From Diacronema lutheri (taxonomy: Eukaryota; Haptophyta; Pavlovophyceae; Pavlovales; Pavlovaceae), in assembly GCA_019448385.1 (NCBI GenBank), contig JAGTXO010000073.1:62001-126000 (forward strand): a DNA stretch of 64,000 nucleotides, given 5' to 3'. The translations under genes were made by a program, and so were the position numbers. The number at the start of each line of letters is the position of its first letter. Within the stretch, counting starts at the first letter, position 1. Below the pieces are notes generated by a model. It ran no database searches. It saw nothing but the letters and a program-made list of their open reading frames with translations, and had not been told where the DNA came from. Shown piece after piece: positions 29,354 to 40,126 of this stretch.

Positions 29354-31744
29354 TCACTCGACTTTGACCTCGCCGTAGATGGTGCGCACAAACCAGAAGC
29401 ACGCCGCAAAGCCGACGGTTCCCGTCAGGATGAAGAAGGTGTACGCCGCGATGAGCATGTAGCACACGTACATGACGACCGAGATCACACGCACGACGAC
29501 CATCTTTGTCGCGAGGTAGACGAGGGAGTAGGCGAAGAGGTAGAGGCCGGACGAGCCCGCGGTCAGGTACGCGCGCCACCACCAGCGGTAATCCTCAGAG
29601 CAGAGCTGGAAGTAGCACATGACGATTGTGATTTCGGCGCATGTGATCAGCAGGATGACAAAGACCACAAAAAGGAAGCCAAAGACGTAGTAGAACTGGT
29701 GCAGCCAGATCGAGCTCAAGATGAAGAAGAGCTCGATAAACACCGCGCCGAACGGCAGGATCCCGCCGACGAGCGTGCAGAACGTGGCGGACATGTACCA
29801 CGGCTGCTCGGGGATCACGCGCGGTATCTGATTGGTGCGGGTTGGCTGCTCGATCACACCCCGCTTGTACCCAAAGTAGGAGCCAGCAAAGACGAGCGGT
29901 ACCGAGATGCCAAACCAGAGCAGCAGCAGCGCGAAGAGCGTGCCTGCGCGCACGATGAGCGGGCGTTGAGCCGCCGCGTGAGCGCGCGCGCGTGCCGAGC
30001 GCGCGCTGGGCTCGTACGCAGGCGCCGCGCGCACGCCGCACCGAAGGGCACGGCGCCTGATGACTTTTGGCCCCAGATGAAGAGGTTGAGCACGAAGAAG
30101 ACGAGACCCACGATGCCCGGGTACATGGTCGCCGTCTTGAGTGTGTTGCCCTTCCAGTTCGTCCCGCGCCACATCTTGTAGAGCCGCGCGGCGATGTACC
30201 CGGCCGCCATGCCTGAGTCGAACAGCGGCCGCGCGCGCGCGCGCGAGGTGGGCGCGAGGCGGCGGACGGGCGAAGGCGCGCGAGCGCGCGCGGCGGCGGC
30301 GCGACGCACCCATAAAGACGTAGAGGAGGAGCATGGCGGTCATCAGCCCCCCGCGGTTGGCTGGCGACAGGAAGCCGAGCAGGGCAAAGGTCATCGTGAC
30401 AAACGTCATCCCAAAGACCTGCGCGCCCGTGCCCACGTAGACGGCGAGGAGGCCAAAGTGCGCGGGCGGTCGGAACACGTCGCCATGCACGAGCTTCCAC
30501 CCGGACTCCTCGGCCGCGTCCTCCTTGGCGTCGGCCGCATCGTTGTACCGCGAGAGGTCCCGTCGTAGAGTTCGCGCCATGATCAGTGCGACCATGCCCG
30601 AGAGGAAGAGGACGATCATCAGCGAGTTGACCATCGAGAACCAGTGGATCTGCTCGTCCGTCGCGTACAGGTACACATCCCACCGGCTCGCCCACTTCAC
30701 GTCCGAGTACTCCCATTGCACATCATAACTCCACACCACCTCACCCGCGTCCGCGACGGGCTGCGGCGCCGCATCGTGCGAGACGGGCTGTGCGGCGGAG
30801 CAGGTGGTGAGCGGCGGCGTCTTGCCGCCCGGCGTGTCCGCTGCCGCCGGCCACGCGCCCGCGTACGCGTGCTTCACCGAGAAGGGCTCGACCTCAAAGC
30901 CGACGATGCGCGCGCCGTCGAACGCCGCGTCCGTGTGGTACTTGAGGACAAGGCGGTGGTGGTTGTACACGTACGCGACGCCGTCGGTGGTGCCGGGGAT
31001 CTCGGCGGAGCCGCGGAAGCCGAGTGGGAACCCGCGCTCGTAGATCGTGATGATGCGCGACGGCGCGTCGGCGGTCGGCGGCTCGACGACGCGCGTCGCG
31101 GCGGGCAAATTGTCAACGATCCAGTTCACGCGGTAGTCCTCGGCGATGCGGTGGGCAAATTGGGCCATCTGCTCGGCGGTGTAGGCCGTGCGGCACAGCA
31201 CCTTGCACCGCTCCTCCACGTGCATCGCGATCTCGTACGGCGAGTTCTCAATCCGGTCGCCGCGCAGGATCTCGCCCAGGTTCTCGGCGACGTGCTCGAT
31301 CCGCGCCGGCCGGCAGAACGGGAGCGAGTACCACTCGTAAGGGAGCTGCGTCTTGGTCGAGGCGAGCTTGTTCAGCTTCAGCTCAACGCGGTCGCCTTGC
31401 GCGTACTCGCGCGGCGCGACGCCAGGCAGGTAGAAGGCGCGCGCGCCGGGCACGGCCGTGGCCGCGGCCATCGCCGCCGCCGCCATGACGAGCGGCGCGA
31501 GGCGTGCGCATGCGGCCGCACCGCCGGCGCGGCGGGCGCGGCAGCGGGCGGGCGACGCATCGGGCGAGGCGGCGTCCGGCGAGTCGGACGCCCCGCCGCG
31601 GCTGCGCGCCATTTGCGGGTGCGGAGCAGGTTTTTGGGCGACCAAACCAGCAAACGAGGAACGAGCAGCTTGGCCGGAAGGCGTAGCTGAGCCGAGCGAG
31701 AGCGGGGGCATCGCGCGCGCTGCGCGGCTTCCGTGCGAAGGCAT
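29354..31744 (-). CDS. TM9SF: TM9 superfamily (nonaspanin) membrane protein, three exons
   Basis: CDS is complement of 30310-31744, 30042-30212 and 29354-29943. Both GT-AG introns restore family sequence: LYVFMG|MAAGYIAARLYK and GAVPFG|TLFALLLLWFG. The first in-frame ATG is 31744 (731 residues); 31612 is an equally plausible start. A hydrophobic signal (about MAAAAMAAATAVPGARA) precedes FYLPGVAPREYAQGDRVEL, the conserved start of the mature lumenal domain. Nine hydrophobic helices follow, with HGDVFRPPAHFGLLAVYVG and QIPRVIPEQPWY as family signatures. The C-terminus is Lys-Val-Glu, close to the KxD/E COPI motif that keeps nonaspanins in the Golgi. Family members help sort Gly-rich membrane segments. 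Confidence 0.93.
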   Translation of the reverse strand: MPSHGSRAARAMPPLSLGSATPSGQAARSSFAGLVAQKPAPHPQMARSRGGASDSPDAASPDASPARCRARRAGGAAACARLAPLVMAAAAMAAATAVPGARAFYLPGVAPREYAQGDRVELKLNKLASTKTQLPYEWYSLPFCRPARIEHVAENLGEILRGDRIENSPYEIAMHVEERCKVLCRTAYTAEQMAQFAHRIAEDYRVNWIVDNLPAATRVVEPPTADAPSRIITIYERGFPLGFRGSAEIPGTTDGVAYVYNHHRLVLKYHTDAAFDGARIVGFEVEPFSVKHAYAGAWPAAADTPGGKTPPLTTCSAAQPVSHDAAPQPVADAGEVVWSYDVQWEYSDVKWASRWDVYLYATDEQIHWFSMVNSLMIVLFLSGMVALIMARTLRRDLSRYNDAADAKEDAAEESGWKLVHGDVFRPPAHFGLLAVYVGTGAQVFGMTFVTMTFALLGFLSPANRGGLMTAMLLLYVFMGASRRRRARSRAFARPPPRAHLARARAAAVRLRHGGRVHRRAALQDVARDELEGQHTQDGDHVPGHRGSRLLRAQPLHLGPKVIRRRALRCGVRAAPAYEPSARSARARAHAAAQRPLIVRAGTLFALLLLWFGISVPLVFAGSYFGYKRGVIEQPTRTNQIPRVIPEQPWYMSATFCTLVGGILPFGAVFIELFFILSSIWLHQFYYVFGFLFVVFVILLITCAEITIVMCYFQLCSEDYRWWWRAYLTAGSSGLYLFAYSLVYLATKMVVVRVISVVMYVCYMLIAAYTFFILTGTVGFAACFWFVRTIYGEVKVE

Positions 31745-31895
31745 GTTCGCCAAACGTCGGCGAGCAGCGGGAGCATTGCGCACATGGCTCGGCGCTGGCG
31801 TCGTCGAGGCGTGCGGCAATGACAGGGGCGTGGCCGAGCGCGACGGTGGTGGGGCATGACTGAGTATGCTGAATTTCGTCTACAATGCGTTACAT

Positions 31896-31969
31896 GGCCT
31901 TGTGGGCAAGTGGATTAAGCCGTCTCGCTTCGGACGAGAAGATCCCGAGTTCGATCCTCGGCAAGGTTG
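31896..31969 (+). tRNA. tRNA-Arg (anticodon TCG)
   Basis: 74-nt cloverleaf: acceptor GGCCTTG/CAAGGTT (two G-U pairs), D stem GGC/GCC, anticodon stem TCTCG/CGAGA with loop CTTCGGA giving anticodon TCG, a 5-nt variable loop, T stem CCGAG/CTCGG with loop TTCGATC, and discriminator G. A TTTTT at 31972-31976 gives a Pol III terminator. No intron and no encoded CCA. It reads CGA codons. Confidence 0.93.
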
Positions 31970-32268
31970 TGTTTTTGTTATCCGACTTTGTTCACTGCGA
32001 GCGACAAGCTCATCGTCAAGATCATCGAGACGATCGGGCAAAAGACACGATGCGCTTCCTCTTTGGTCTCGGAGTTTGACAATGAACTGCACCACGACCT
32101 GTGTCACGTGCAAGACGCCCGTCTGGGTCAACGGACACGTGCTTGCACGTGTCCGTGGACATCTTGAGCTCGTACAAGAACCTGGCGATGGACGTGAAGT
32201 TGGAAATGGTCACTCACAAGATCTGCACGGACGAGCCCACGGTTCTGGGCGAGGGAGAGGAGGGGGCG
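31970..32268. other. Downstream region of tRNA-Arg, no assigned gene
   Basis: Short protein-like stretches occur on both strands (for example LIVKIIETIGQK on plus and TSIARFLYELKMSTD on minus) but none extends, starts or splices convincingly. It contains a perfect palindrome at 32130-32155. It must also hold the 3' end of the minus-strand Sfi1-like gene. Confidence 0.4.
32130..32155. repeat. Perfect palindrome with two CACGTG boxes
   Basis: Arms ACGGACACGTGC and GCACGTGTCCGT (12 bp each) around a TT loop. Each arm contains the E/G-box core CACGTG, the binding core of bHLH and bZIP factors. Confidence 0.75.
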
Positions 32269-34520
32269 CTAAACGACGAACGTATATTCGCTCCCGAGGC
32301 CGGCCGCGAGCCGCCGCGGCGGCCCGTTTTCAGCCCGCTCGGCTGCGCCGGCGCGTGCGGCTGGAAGTGCGCCGCCAAGTTCGAGCTCGCGCCTCATCGC
32401 GCGCGCCTCGACGCTGTGCACGAGCCACGCGGTCAGCGCGAGCTGCTTGCGCCGGCGCACGCTGCTCGAGTGCACGAACGTTGCGACCTTGCGCTGCTCG
32501 TCCTGCGCGCGCGCAAAGTGCGCGCGCCACGCGCGCAGCACGCGCGCGCGCGCTACGCCGGCGGCGGAGGGCGGGCTCGTCGGCGCGCGCGCGTCGCCGT
32601 GCGCGGCCGGCGCGCCTGTCACCGCGGCCGGCGCGAGCAGCTCAACGGGCGGCGGCGCCTCGGCGTCAAAAACGGCGCACTCGGTCGAAGCAACGTCCAC
32701 CTGCAAGGTCGCAATCTCGCGCCTCAGCGCCGAGTTATCGTCAAAGCGCGAGCGTAGAAGCTCACGCCCGCGTGACGCGAGCTCGGGCGTGGGCGCCGCG
32801 CTGCGCGGCGTGCGGCGCGCACCCACCGCGGGCACGGGCGTGCACCACGCGCGGCGCGCGGCGCTCTGCTGCTGCTGTGCGCCGCCATCGTTGGCCTTGC
32901 CACCGGCTGTGCCGCCAGGCGTGCGTGGCGCGGGCGTGGCCGTGCGAGCGAACGCTGGCGCGCGTGGTTCGGCTCCGTCGCGCGGCGCGCCGCCGTTGTC
33001 CGCACCGTGCGCGTCAATGCGCGGCCAGAGCGTGGCGAGGCCCGCCGCGCGCGTCTCTGCGGAGTGCACGCTAGACGCGCCATCCACGCCAGGGACGCCA
33101 TCGTGCACGCCAAGCTGTGCGTGCGTGCCCCACGGGCCGAGGGCCGCCGCATCCGCGTTGGCATCCGCCGCCGGCGCCGCGTCCGCCGCGCACTCGACGG
33201 CCGCCGCGCTGACGAGCGCGCGGCGCCACCTGGCGAACGTGTGCGCGCGTGCGCGCGCCTTGTCGGCACGCGCGGCCGCGTCGCGCGCGCGTCGCTCGGC
33301 GGCGGCGCCGAGCAGCGCGCCGCGCCAGCGGCGAAGCGTTGCGGCCTGCGCGCGGCCGGGTCCGCCGCCAAGCGCACCGCTGCCCGTGCGTGGCGTGCGA
33401 AGCCGCGCGTCCGCGCGCCACGCGCCGAGCGCGGCCGCCTCCGCCTTGGCGTCCGCGTCCGCCGCGGCGTTCGCCGCGCGCGCGAGCCGCTGCGCCTCCG
33501 CGCGCCACGCACCGAGCGCAGGGCCTGGCTGCATGCCCGCGCCACCACGCGCCGCGCGCTCGACGGCCGCCGCGCTGACGAGCGCGCGGCGCCACCTGGC
33601 GAACGTGTGTGCGCGCGCGCGCACCTTGTCGGCACGCGCGGCCGCGTCACGCGCGCGCCGCTCGGCGGCCGCGCCGAGCAGCGCGCTGCGCCAGCGGCGG
33701 AGCGTTGCGACTTGCTTCCTTGCGCGCACTGCACGCAAGCGTGTCTCATCGCGCGCCGCGCTGAGCACGGCCGAGCGCCAGAGCGCGAGCGTGCCTCGCT
33801 TGGCGCGCGCGGGCGCCGTGGCGGCGAGCACAGCCGCCGCCGTGCACGTCCGCGCCTCCACGTGCCACGCGCCGACGCTCGCCGCCTGCGCGCGACTTGC
33901 CGCGGCGCGCGCGGGCTGCGGCGAGCGCAGGCGCGCGTCGCCGCGCCAGCGCGCGATTGTCGCGGCTTGCGCGAGCCGGCTCGCGGCAGCTGCCGCGACC
34001 GCCTCGGCCGTGAGCGCGCGCGCGTCGCCGCGCGAGCTCGCGCGCGCCGGCGCGCGCGCGCGGCGGGGCGCAGCCGCGTCTGCCGCACTGATCAGCGCGC
34101 GCCGCCATCGCTCGAGCGCGGCGGCTCGCTGTGCATGCGCGCCGAGGACATGCGCCGCGTCCTCGGCGCGCAGCACCGCGTCCGCCGCGTCGTCGACGGC
34201 GTGCCCGTCCGCCGCGCGCGCGCAGCCCGTTTCGACGGCGTGCGCCGCGTAGCGCGCGAGCGCCTCAACGTCCGCCTCGGCGAGGCGCGCGGCCGCGCGC
34301 GCCTCGGCAGCCGCAGCGGTCGCGGCCGCGACCGTCGGCGACATGGTCGTGGCCGTCGCCGGCGCGCCGCCGCGCTCGACGGCCGCCACGTGCTCGCGCT
34401 CGAGCTCGGCCGCTCGCGTCGCCATCGCCGCCGCGGCCTCGCGCGCGCCGCGCGCCGCCGCTTCGAGCGCGGCGCTTTGCGTTTCCGGCGTGTCGCGTGC
34501 ACCGGCGCGCGGCGCGCGCT

Positions 34521-34562
<42 letters not shown>

Positions 34563-37500
34563 TGGCGGCGGCGGTCGCGGCGATCTCGTCGCGTGCGGCC
34601 GCGCGCTGCGCGTCGAGCAGCGCCTTGGCGGCGGCCTCTTCGGCGCGCAGCGCGCGCACCGCCGTTTGAGCGGCCGCCGCCTCAGCGCGCGCCGCGCGCG
34701 CCGCCGCCTCCGCGTCCGCACGCACGCGCGCGGCCGCCTCAGCCGCCGCCTCGTCTTCGACCGCGCGCGCGCGTGCGGCGGCCGACGCATCCGCGGCGAC
34801 GCGCGCTCGCGCCGACACGGCCGCCTCGCGCGCCGCGCGCTCGTCCGCGGCGAGCGCGTCGGCGCGCGCGGCGAGGGCGACGAGGCGCTCGCGCGCGGCG
34901 GCGGCGAGCGCCTCGTCGCGCTCACGCCGCGCCGCCGCGTCGGCCGCGTCGGCCGTCGCCGCGTCGCACGCCGCCGCGGCGGCGGCGGCGCGCGCTTCGG
35001 CCTCGGCCGCGAGCTCGGCGGCGCGCGACGCGGCGGCCGCGCCCAGCGCCTCGTCGCGCGCGCGCCGCTCGGCCGCCGCCGCCGCCGCGGCCTCCTCCGC
35101 ACCGCGCCTCTGCCTCGCCTCGTCTGCCGCGCGCCGCAGCTCAGCAAGCGTTGCGCGCACGCTGCTCTCATTCCCCTCCCCGTCCCCGTCCCCGTCCCCG
35201 TCCCCGTCCCCGTCCCCGTCCCCGTCCCTGTCCCCGCCCACACGGCGCGGCGCCGAGCGGACGCCCGGAGAGCCGGCATCGGCGAAAGCTGCGCAGAGCG
35301 CACTTGGCGGCGGCACGCCGCCATCGCCGCTGCGCCGGACGCACGCGCCGCCGGCGTGCGGTGGGTGCGTCGCTGGCGTCGCGACGACGGCCGGCGCGCG
35401 CGGGCCGTCGGCGCGCGGCGACGCGCGGCCGGGCGGCGCGCGGCGCGGCAACGGCGGCGCGCCGCCGACGGCGGCGGAGAAGGCGGCGCGCGCGCCCGCC
35501 GACTCAGCGGCCGAGCGCGCGGGCTGCCGCGCCGCCATCGTCGGCGGCGGGAGCGGCAGCAGCGGCGGCGGTGGCGGCGGCGGTGACGGCGGCGACGCGC
35601 GGCTGAGACGGAGCGACGCGGGCGCCGACGCGCCGAATGGCGACGCGCGCGCCGCCTCGGCCGACGCGCGCGCGCCGCCACCCGCCGCCGGTGTGCCGCC
35701 GCCGCCGAGACCGAGACCGCCGCCACCGCCTCCGCCGCCTCCGCTGCCGCCAGTGCGCACGACTGTGTCAAGCTCGCGCGACGCGACGCGCGCGCGCTCG
35801 ACCGACCGCTCCGTCAAGATCGCCGCGATCGCCGTCTGGTGCGCGTCGACGCGCCGTTCGTAGCGCGAGAGTGCCGCCGACGAGCGGAGCGCACGCAGCG
35901 CGCGCGCGAGGTGCAGCGCGCGCGCCATATCGCGCGCGTGCTCGCCGCGCGCGACGCGCGCGTCGACGGCGGCGCGCCACGCGCGCACGCACTCCGCCAC
36001 GCGGTGCGCGGCCGCGCGCCTCGTGCGGTCGGCGCCGTCGGCGCGCGCGCGCGCGCGCGCGGCCGCGGCCGTGCGCAGCGCGCGCAGCGCGGCGCGCGCG
36101 AGCTGAGCGGCGGCGGCGGCGCGCGCGCCGACGGCCGACGGCGCGTCGGCGCACGCCCGTGCCGCGCTGCTCCAATGTCGAAACGCGCCGGCGGCGCGCA
36201 CGGCCGCGGCCGCCGCAGCCGCACTGGCCGTCGCGCGGTGCAGCGCGCGCGATGCTCGATACCCAGCCCGCCACACGCGCAGCCCGGCGGCCACGCGCTC
36301 CGCGCGCGCGGCCGCGTGGTCGCGCGCGGCGCGCATGGCGCGCGCGCGGCGGCCGCGCAGCGCGCGCAGCGCGCGCCGCGCGCCGTGCCGGCCGCCGACC
36401 GTACCGGCGGCGCCTTTTAAAACCGACGCGGCGCGCGGCGCGAGGCGTGAGAGCCACGCGCCGAGCGCGCGCCGGCCCGCCGCGTCCATGGCGGTCGCGC
36501 TCGTCGCGCAGCGGCGCGCGGCGTCGACGGCGCGCTCGCGCGCGCGCGCGCGCCAGGCGCGCGCCGCCGTGTGCAGCAGCCGTGCGCGCCGCGCCGCCGC
36601 GCCGCGCGCCGCGCCGCCGCCGCACGTCGCCGCCACGCGGAGTGCGCGGAGCGCGCGCACGCGCGCGCGCGCAACGGCGCGGCGCGTGGCTGCGCCGCGC
36701 GCGTACCGCCATGCGGCCTGGAACGCGGCGGTGGCGTGCCACGCGCGCAGCGCGGCCGCGCGCCGAGCGGCGCGCGCGCCGAGCGCCGCGCACGAGGCGA
36801 GCGTGCCGCACACGGCGTGTGCGCGCAGCGCGAACAGCGCACGCGAGAGCGCACGAGCGCGCGCGGCGCGCGACACGCGCGCGGCCGCGCCGCGCCGGCG
36901 CGCGGCGGCGGCTGCGCTCGCGCCAACGCCTTGGGCGGCGAGGCGCTGTGCGGCATCGACCCAACGCGCGAGCGCCTCCGCGCGGCGCGCGCCGCGCCCG
37001 CGCTGCGCAAGCACCGCCTCGCATCTTGCCCAGCCGCACCGGCGGCGGCCCGTGAGCAGCGCGCGCGCGAGCGCGCTGCGCTCGGCGTGCCACGCGCCGC
37101 GCGCGGCAGCGCGCGCGCCGCCAGCGGCGCGCGCGAGCGCCGCGCGCCACCGCTCGAGGAGCCGCGGCACGCCGGGCAGCCGTGCGCGCGCCGCGCGCAC
37201 GAGCAATGGCGCGGCCGCGAGCGCAGAGCGTGCGCTCGCGCGCGCCGCGCTCCACGCGCCCAAGGCGCGGCGCTGGCCGGAGCGGCGCGCGCCGGCGGCG
37301 GCGTGCGCGTTGCGTAGCCGCGCGCCGCCGCGCCGCGCCGCGGCAGCGCGCAACGCCGACCACGCCGGCACGAGCCGGCCGAGCAGCACCGCGCGCGCGC
37401 CCGCGTCGAATGCGGCGCCGGCCGCGAGCTCCGACGCCATCCACTCGGCTGCGGACAGCACGCCGCCCTCGCCGTCGCCGCCGGATCGCGCATCGTCGGC

Positions 37501-38568
37501 GTGCGCGCGCGCGATGCGCGCGCAGCACGCGAAGCGCAGACCGTGCTCGCACGCCGCGCGCGCGCGCAGCCGCGCCGCCGCGAACGCCGCCCACGCGGCG
37601 AGTGCGCGCGCGCCCGCGCGCGCGGCGAGCGCGCGCGCGCCCGCCGCGGCCGCGGCCGCATCGGCCCGTTCGGCGGCGGCGGCGGCGCGCGCGGCGGACC
37701 AGTCGGCCCACGCGCGCGCGGCGCGACCGAAGCCAATGCGCGCCGCCGCCTCGCGCGCGCGCGCGCGCTCCATGCCCGCCACAGCCCATGCGCGAACGCA
37801 CGCTCGCGCGGCCGCGCGTGCGGCGAGAACCGCACCGCCTAGCGCCGCGCGCGTGCGCGCGGCCGCGCCGCGCCCGGCGCGCGCCTGCCATACGAGGAGC
37901 GCGGCGGCGCGGGCGGCGGCGCGCGCGGCCCGTGCCGCTGCGCGGCCCACCCGCGCGCGCGCCGCGCCGCGCCGCCAGCCGCGCAGCGCGGCGCCGGCCG
38001 CGCCGCCGCGCGCGTGCCGCGCGCGCCGCGCGTGCGCGCCCGCGCGCTCGAGCGAGTGCTCGGCGGCAGCGGCGGCGTCTGCGGCGGCGCGCCAGCCGCG
38101 GAGCGCGACGAAGCGCCGCAGGCTCGCGCGCTCGCCGCTCAGCGCGAGCGTTGCCGCCGCGCGCAGCGCCGCGCGCCGCGCGAGCCGGCGCGCGCGCGCC
38201 CACCGCTCGAGCGCGCGCACGGCGCGCGCGCGCGTCGACGTGGCGACGATCTTGTACGCGAAGACGCGGCGCTGCGTGGCGCGGGTCCACCAATCATTGA
38301 GCGCGGCGCGCACGCTCCGCCGCAGCCGGTACCGCAGCGCCGGCTTCGAGCCGACGAGCTGCGCCTTCCAGTCGACGAAGGAGAGCAGCAGCGCGCGCAC
38401 CTCCGTGCCGGTGAAGCCGCCGGACGAGACGAGAAGGTCGGCGCCGCGCCAGCCGGCGGACGAGGGCGAGCCGTGCGGCGTGCCGCCGGCGAACGCCGGC
38501 GCCGGCGGTGGAAACTCGACGCTCCACCGGCCAACGCCGTGCCAGCCCTCGGAGGGCCTCCTGCGCAT
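32269..38568 (-). CDS. Very large Ala/Arg-rich Trp-repeat protein, Sfi1/centrin-binding-like
   Basis: An open frame of about 2,099 residues from ATG 38568 (another ATG at 38631); the frame continues further upstream into the next gene, so those starts are unlikely. It is built of many helical units of about 25-40 residues with a Trp in a pattern like ALxxWxxxxxxR (ALRGWRRGAARAR, ARAWADWSAAR, TLRRWRSALLGAA), as in Sfi1-type centrin-binding rods. The middle (about 34.0-35.2 kb) is a long Ala/Glu/Arg coiled coil with a Gly-Asp minisatellite; a Pro/Ala-rich disordered part precedes it. Two near-identical repeat blocks lie at about 33205-33355 and 33562-33715. If real, it would be a centrosome or basal-body fibre. 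Base composition makes exact exon limits uncertain. Confidence 0.6.
35176..35237 (-). repeat. 6-bp coding minisatellite (Gly-Asp run)
   Basis: About ten tandem copies of CCCCGT (plus strand) inside the Sfi1-like frame, encoding alternating Gly-Asp. A multiple of three, so copy changes keep the frame. Confidence 0.85.
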
Positions 38569-38617
38569 CTCGCTCGCGGGCACGATGGCGGCGCGAGCGC
38601 ACGAACACGGCGCTGTG

Positions 38618-38699
38618 GACTCGGGTCTCATGAGTTTGCAGCGGCAGTTGGCAGTTGAGACTCGGGTCTCATGAGTTTGCAGCGGCAGTTGGCAGTTGA
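38618..38699. repeat. Perfect 41-bp tandem duplication
   Basis: Two exact copies (38618-38658 and 38659-38699) of a unit starting GACTCGGGTCTCATGAGTTT and ending GGCAGTTGGCAGTTGA. It lies between the DUF1214 stop and the Sfi1-like start and would fall in the latter's leader. Confidence 0.9.
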
Positions 38700-38737
38700 G
38701 ACGTTTGAGGCTACGACGCCGCAGCGGCGTGGACCCT

Positions 38738-40069
38738 TCACGCCTCTTCCAGCTCGGCGCAGACGGCGTCAAACGTCTTGAGCGAGCACTGCGGCTGCGG
38801 AAGCTCGGCATCGACCACCTTTGGCCGAATCCAGCGCCACGTCATCACACCGCACATGTGTCCGCACGGGTCCAGCCACACGAAGGGCCGGCGCGCGCCG
38901 TCGGCGCGCGGGCGCTCGTGGCTCACGACCACGTGCACAGCGCCATCAGCGGCGTATGCGGCGGTCGCCTTGTTCACGTGCACGCGGCGGTGCCGGTAGT
39001 CGAGCGACTCCATCCAGTGGTTGCATAGCACAAAGTTCCAGTTGTCGCATGGCGGCGGCGCTGCGTCGATGACGAGCGCCTCGCCGCGCGCCACCTTCCA
39101 GTACGAGTGGTAGTATCGAATGTTCGGGTCGCCGCCCGCCGCATTTGATTTGTCCACGTCAAAGAGGGGCAGTGTGTTCGCATGGCGCATGAAGGCGGAG
39201 ATCCAGCCGTTGAACATGAGCGGCGCGCCCGCGACGAGCAGCGCCGTCTTGCGCAGCCCCGCCTCGATGCGCGCCGGCGTCAGGTCGGGCGGGCACGACG
39301 CGCCGCCGCCGCCGTCGTCGCCGCCGCCAGCGAGCAGCGGCGCGGCCGAGTCCACGAGCTCGACGAGCAGCCGCGCGGGCGTCTCGGAGGCGCGGTCGAG
39401 GAAGGTGTGTCGCACGAGCAGCTGCCCGTCCGGCGGGTCCGCGGCGCTCTGTAGCCAGTTGAGCGCGCCCGCAGGACGCTCGGGCGCGACGTACAGCTCA
39501 ATGTACCCGCCGTCGTAACCGCTCTCACGCGCGCCCGCAGGCGGCGGCGCGGGCACGAGCTCGGAGGCCTCGAGGTACGAGACGGTGCGCAGCCCGCCGG
39601 GCGCGCCGTACGAGCCCGCCTGCACGCCGAATCCCAGGTACGCCACCGTGCCGCGCGCGCCCGAGACGCGGTACGTGCGCGTGCCGTCGATCGCCGCGTT
39701 CTCGTATAGGTTGTCGGGCGAGTCGGAGCCGAGCTTGACCGGCGCTTCGCGCAAGCCGTTGGCGATTGTGACGAGGCGCGGCGCGAGCGGATCCGAAGCC
39801 TCCACAAAATTCTCGAGTCCGCCGCGCACGAGCCGCGAGAGGTAGCGGTATGCCTCGGCCTGCGTGAGCGCGTCGCGCGGCGCGCCCGGCGCGAGGATCG
39901 CCGAGCCTGCGCCCTTGAGCTGCTCGCAAAACTCCTCCCACGCGTTGCCCGACGCAACGTTGCGGTACGACACGTCGCCCTCCGTCAGGCCCTGCAGCCG
40001 CAGCACCCACTGGCGGTACCGGCGATATCCGTTGAGCAGCAGTGCGATGACCTTGGCGCCCACGCCCAT
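38738..40069 (-). CDS. DUF1214-type protein of bacterial affinity
   Basis: 443 residues, single exon from ATG 40069. AYRYLSRLVRGGLENFVEAS, SPDNLYENAAIDGTRTYRVS and GTVAYLGFGVQAGSYG follow the layout of DUF1214/DUF1254-related proteins common in proteobacteria and mycobacteria. Later PLFDVDKSNAAGGDPNIRYY, WNFVLCNHWMESLDYRHRRV and VWLDPCGHMCGVMTWRWIRP are well-formed conserved-looking blocks. The role of the family is unknown; no signal peptide or membrane segment is clear. Absence of introns and the bacterial flavour suggest gene transfer, but homologues may be widespread in marine algae. It is divergent from the RCC1 gene, with 57 bp between ATGs. Confidence 0.75.
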   Translation of the reverse strand: MGVGAKVIALLLNGYRRYRQWVLRLQGLTEGDVSYRNVASGNAWEEFCEQLKGAGSAILAPGAPRDALTQAEAYRYLSRLVRGGLENFVEASDPLAPRLVTIANGLREAPVKLGSDSPDNLYENAAIDGTRTYRVSGARGTVAYLGFGVQAGSYGAPGGLRTVSYLEASELVPAPPPAGARESGYDGGYIELYVAPERPAGALNWLQSAADPPDGQLLVRHTFLDRASETPARLLVELVDSAAPLLAGGGDDGGGGASCPPDLTPARIEAGLRKTALLVAGAPLMFNGWISAFMRHANTLPLFDVDKSNAAGGDPNIRYYHSYWKVARGEALVIDAAPPPCDNWNFVLCNHWMESLDYRHRRVHVNKATAAYAADGAVHVVVSHERPRADGARRPFVWLDPCGHMCGVMTWRWIRPKVVDAELPQPQCSLKTFDAVCAELEEA

Positions 40070-40126
40070 CGAGGAGGCGGCCCGAGGGCGGAGCGCTCGA
40101 CGCACGATGGCGCCAAGGCGAGAACG

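Noticed and set aside
31970-32268. Short gene after tRNA-Arg
   Set aside because: Protein-like stretches on both strands are too short, with no coherent start, stop or splice sites.
33007-35586. Plus-strand open frame of 859 codons
   Set aside because: Antisense to the Sfi1-like gene, Arg-rich and without motifs; a by-product of high GC.
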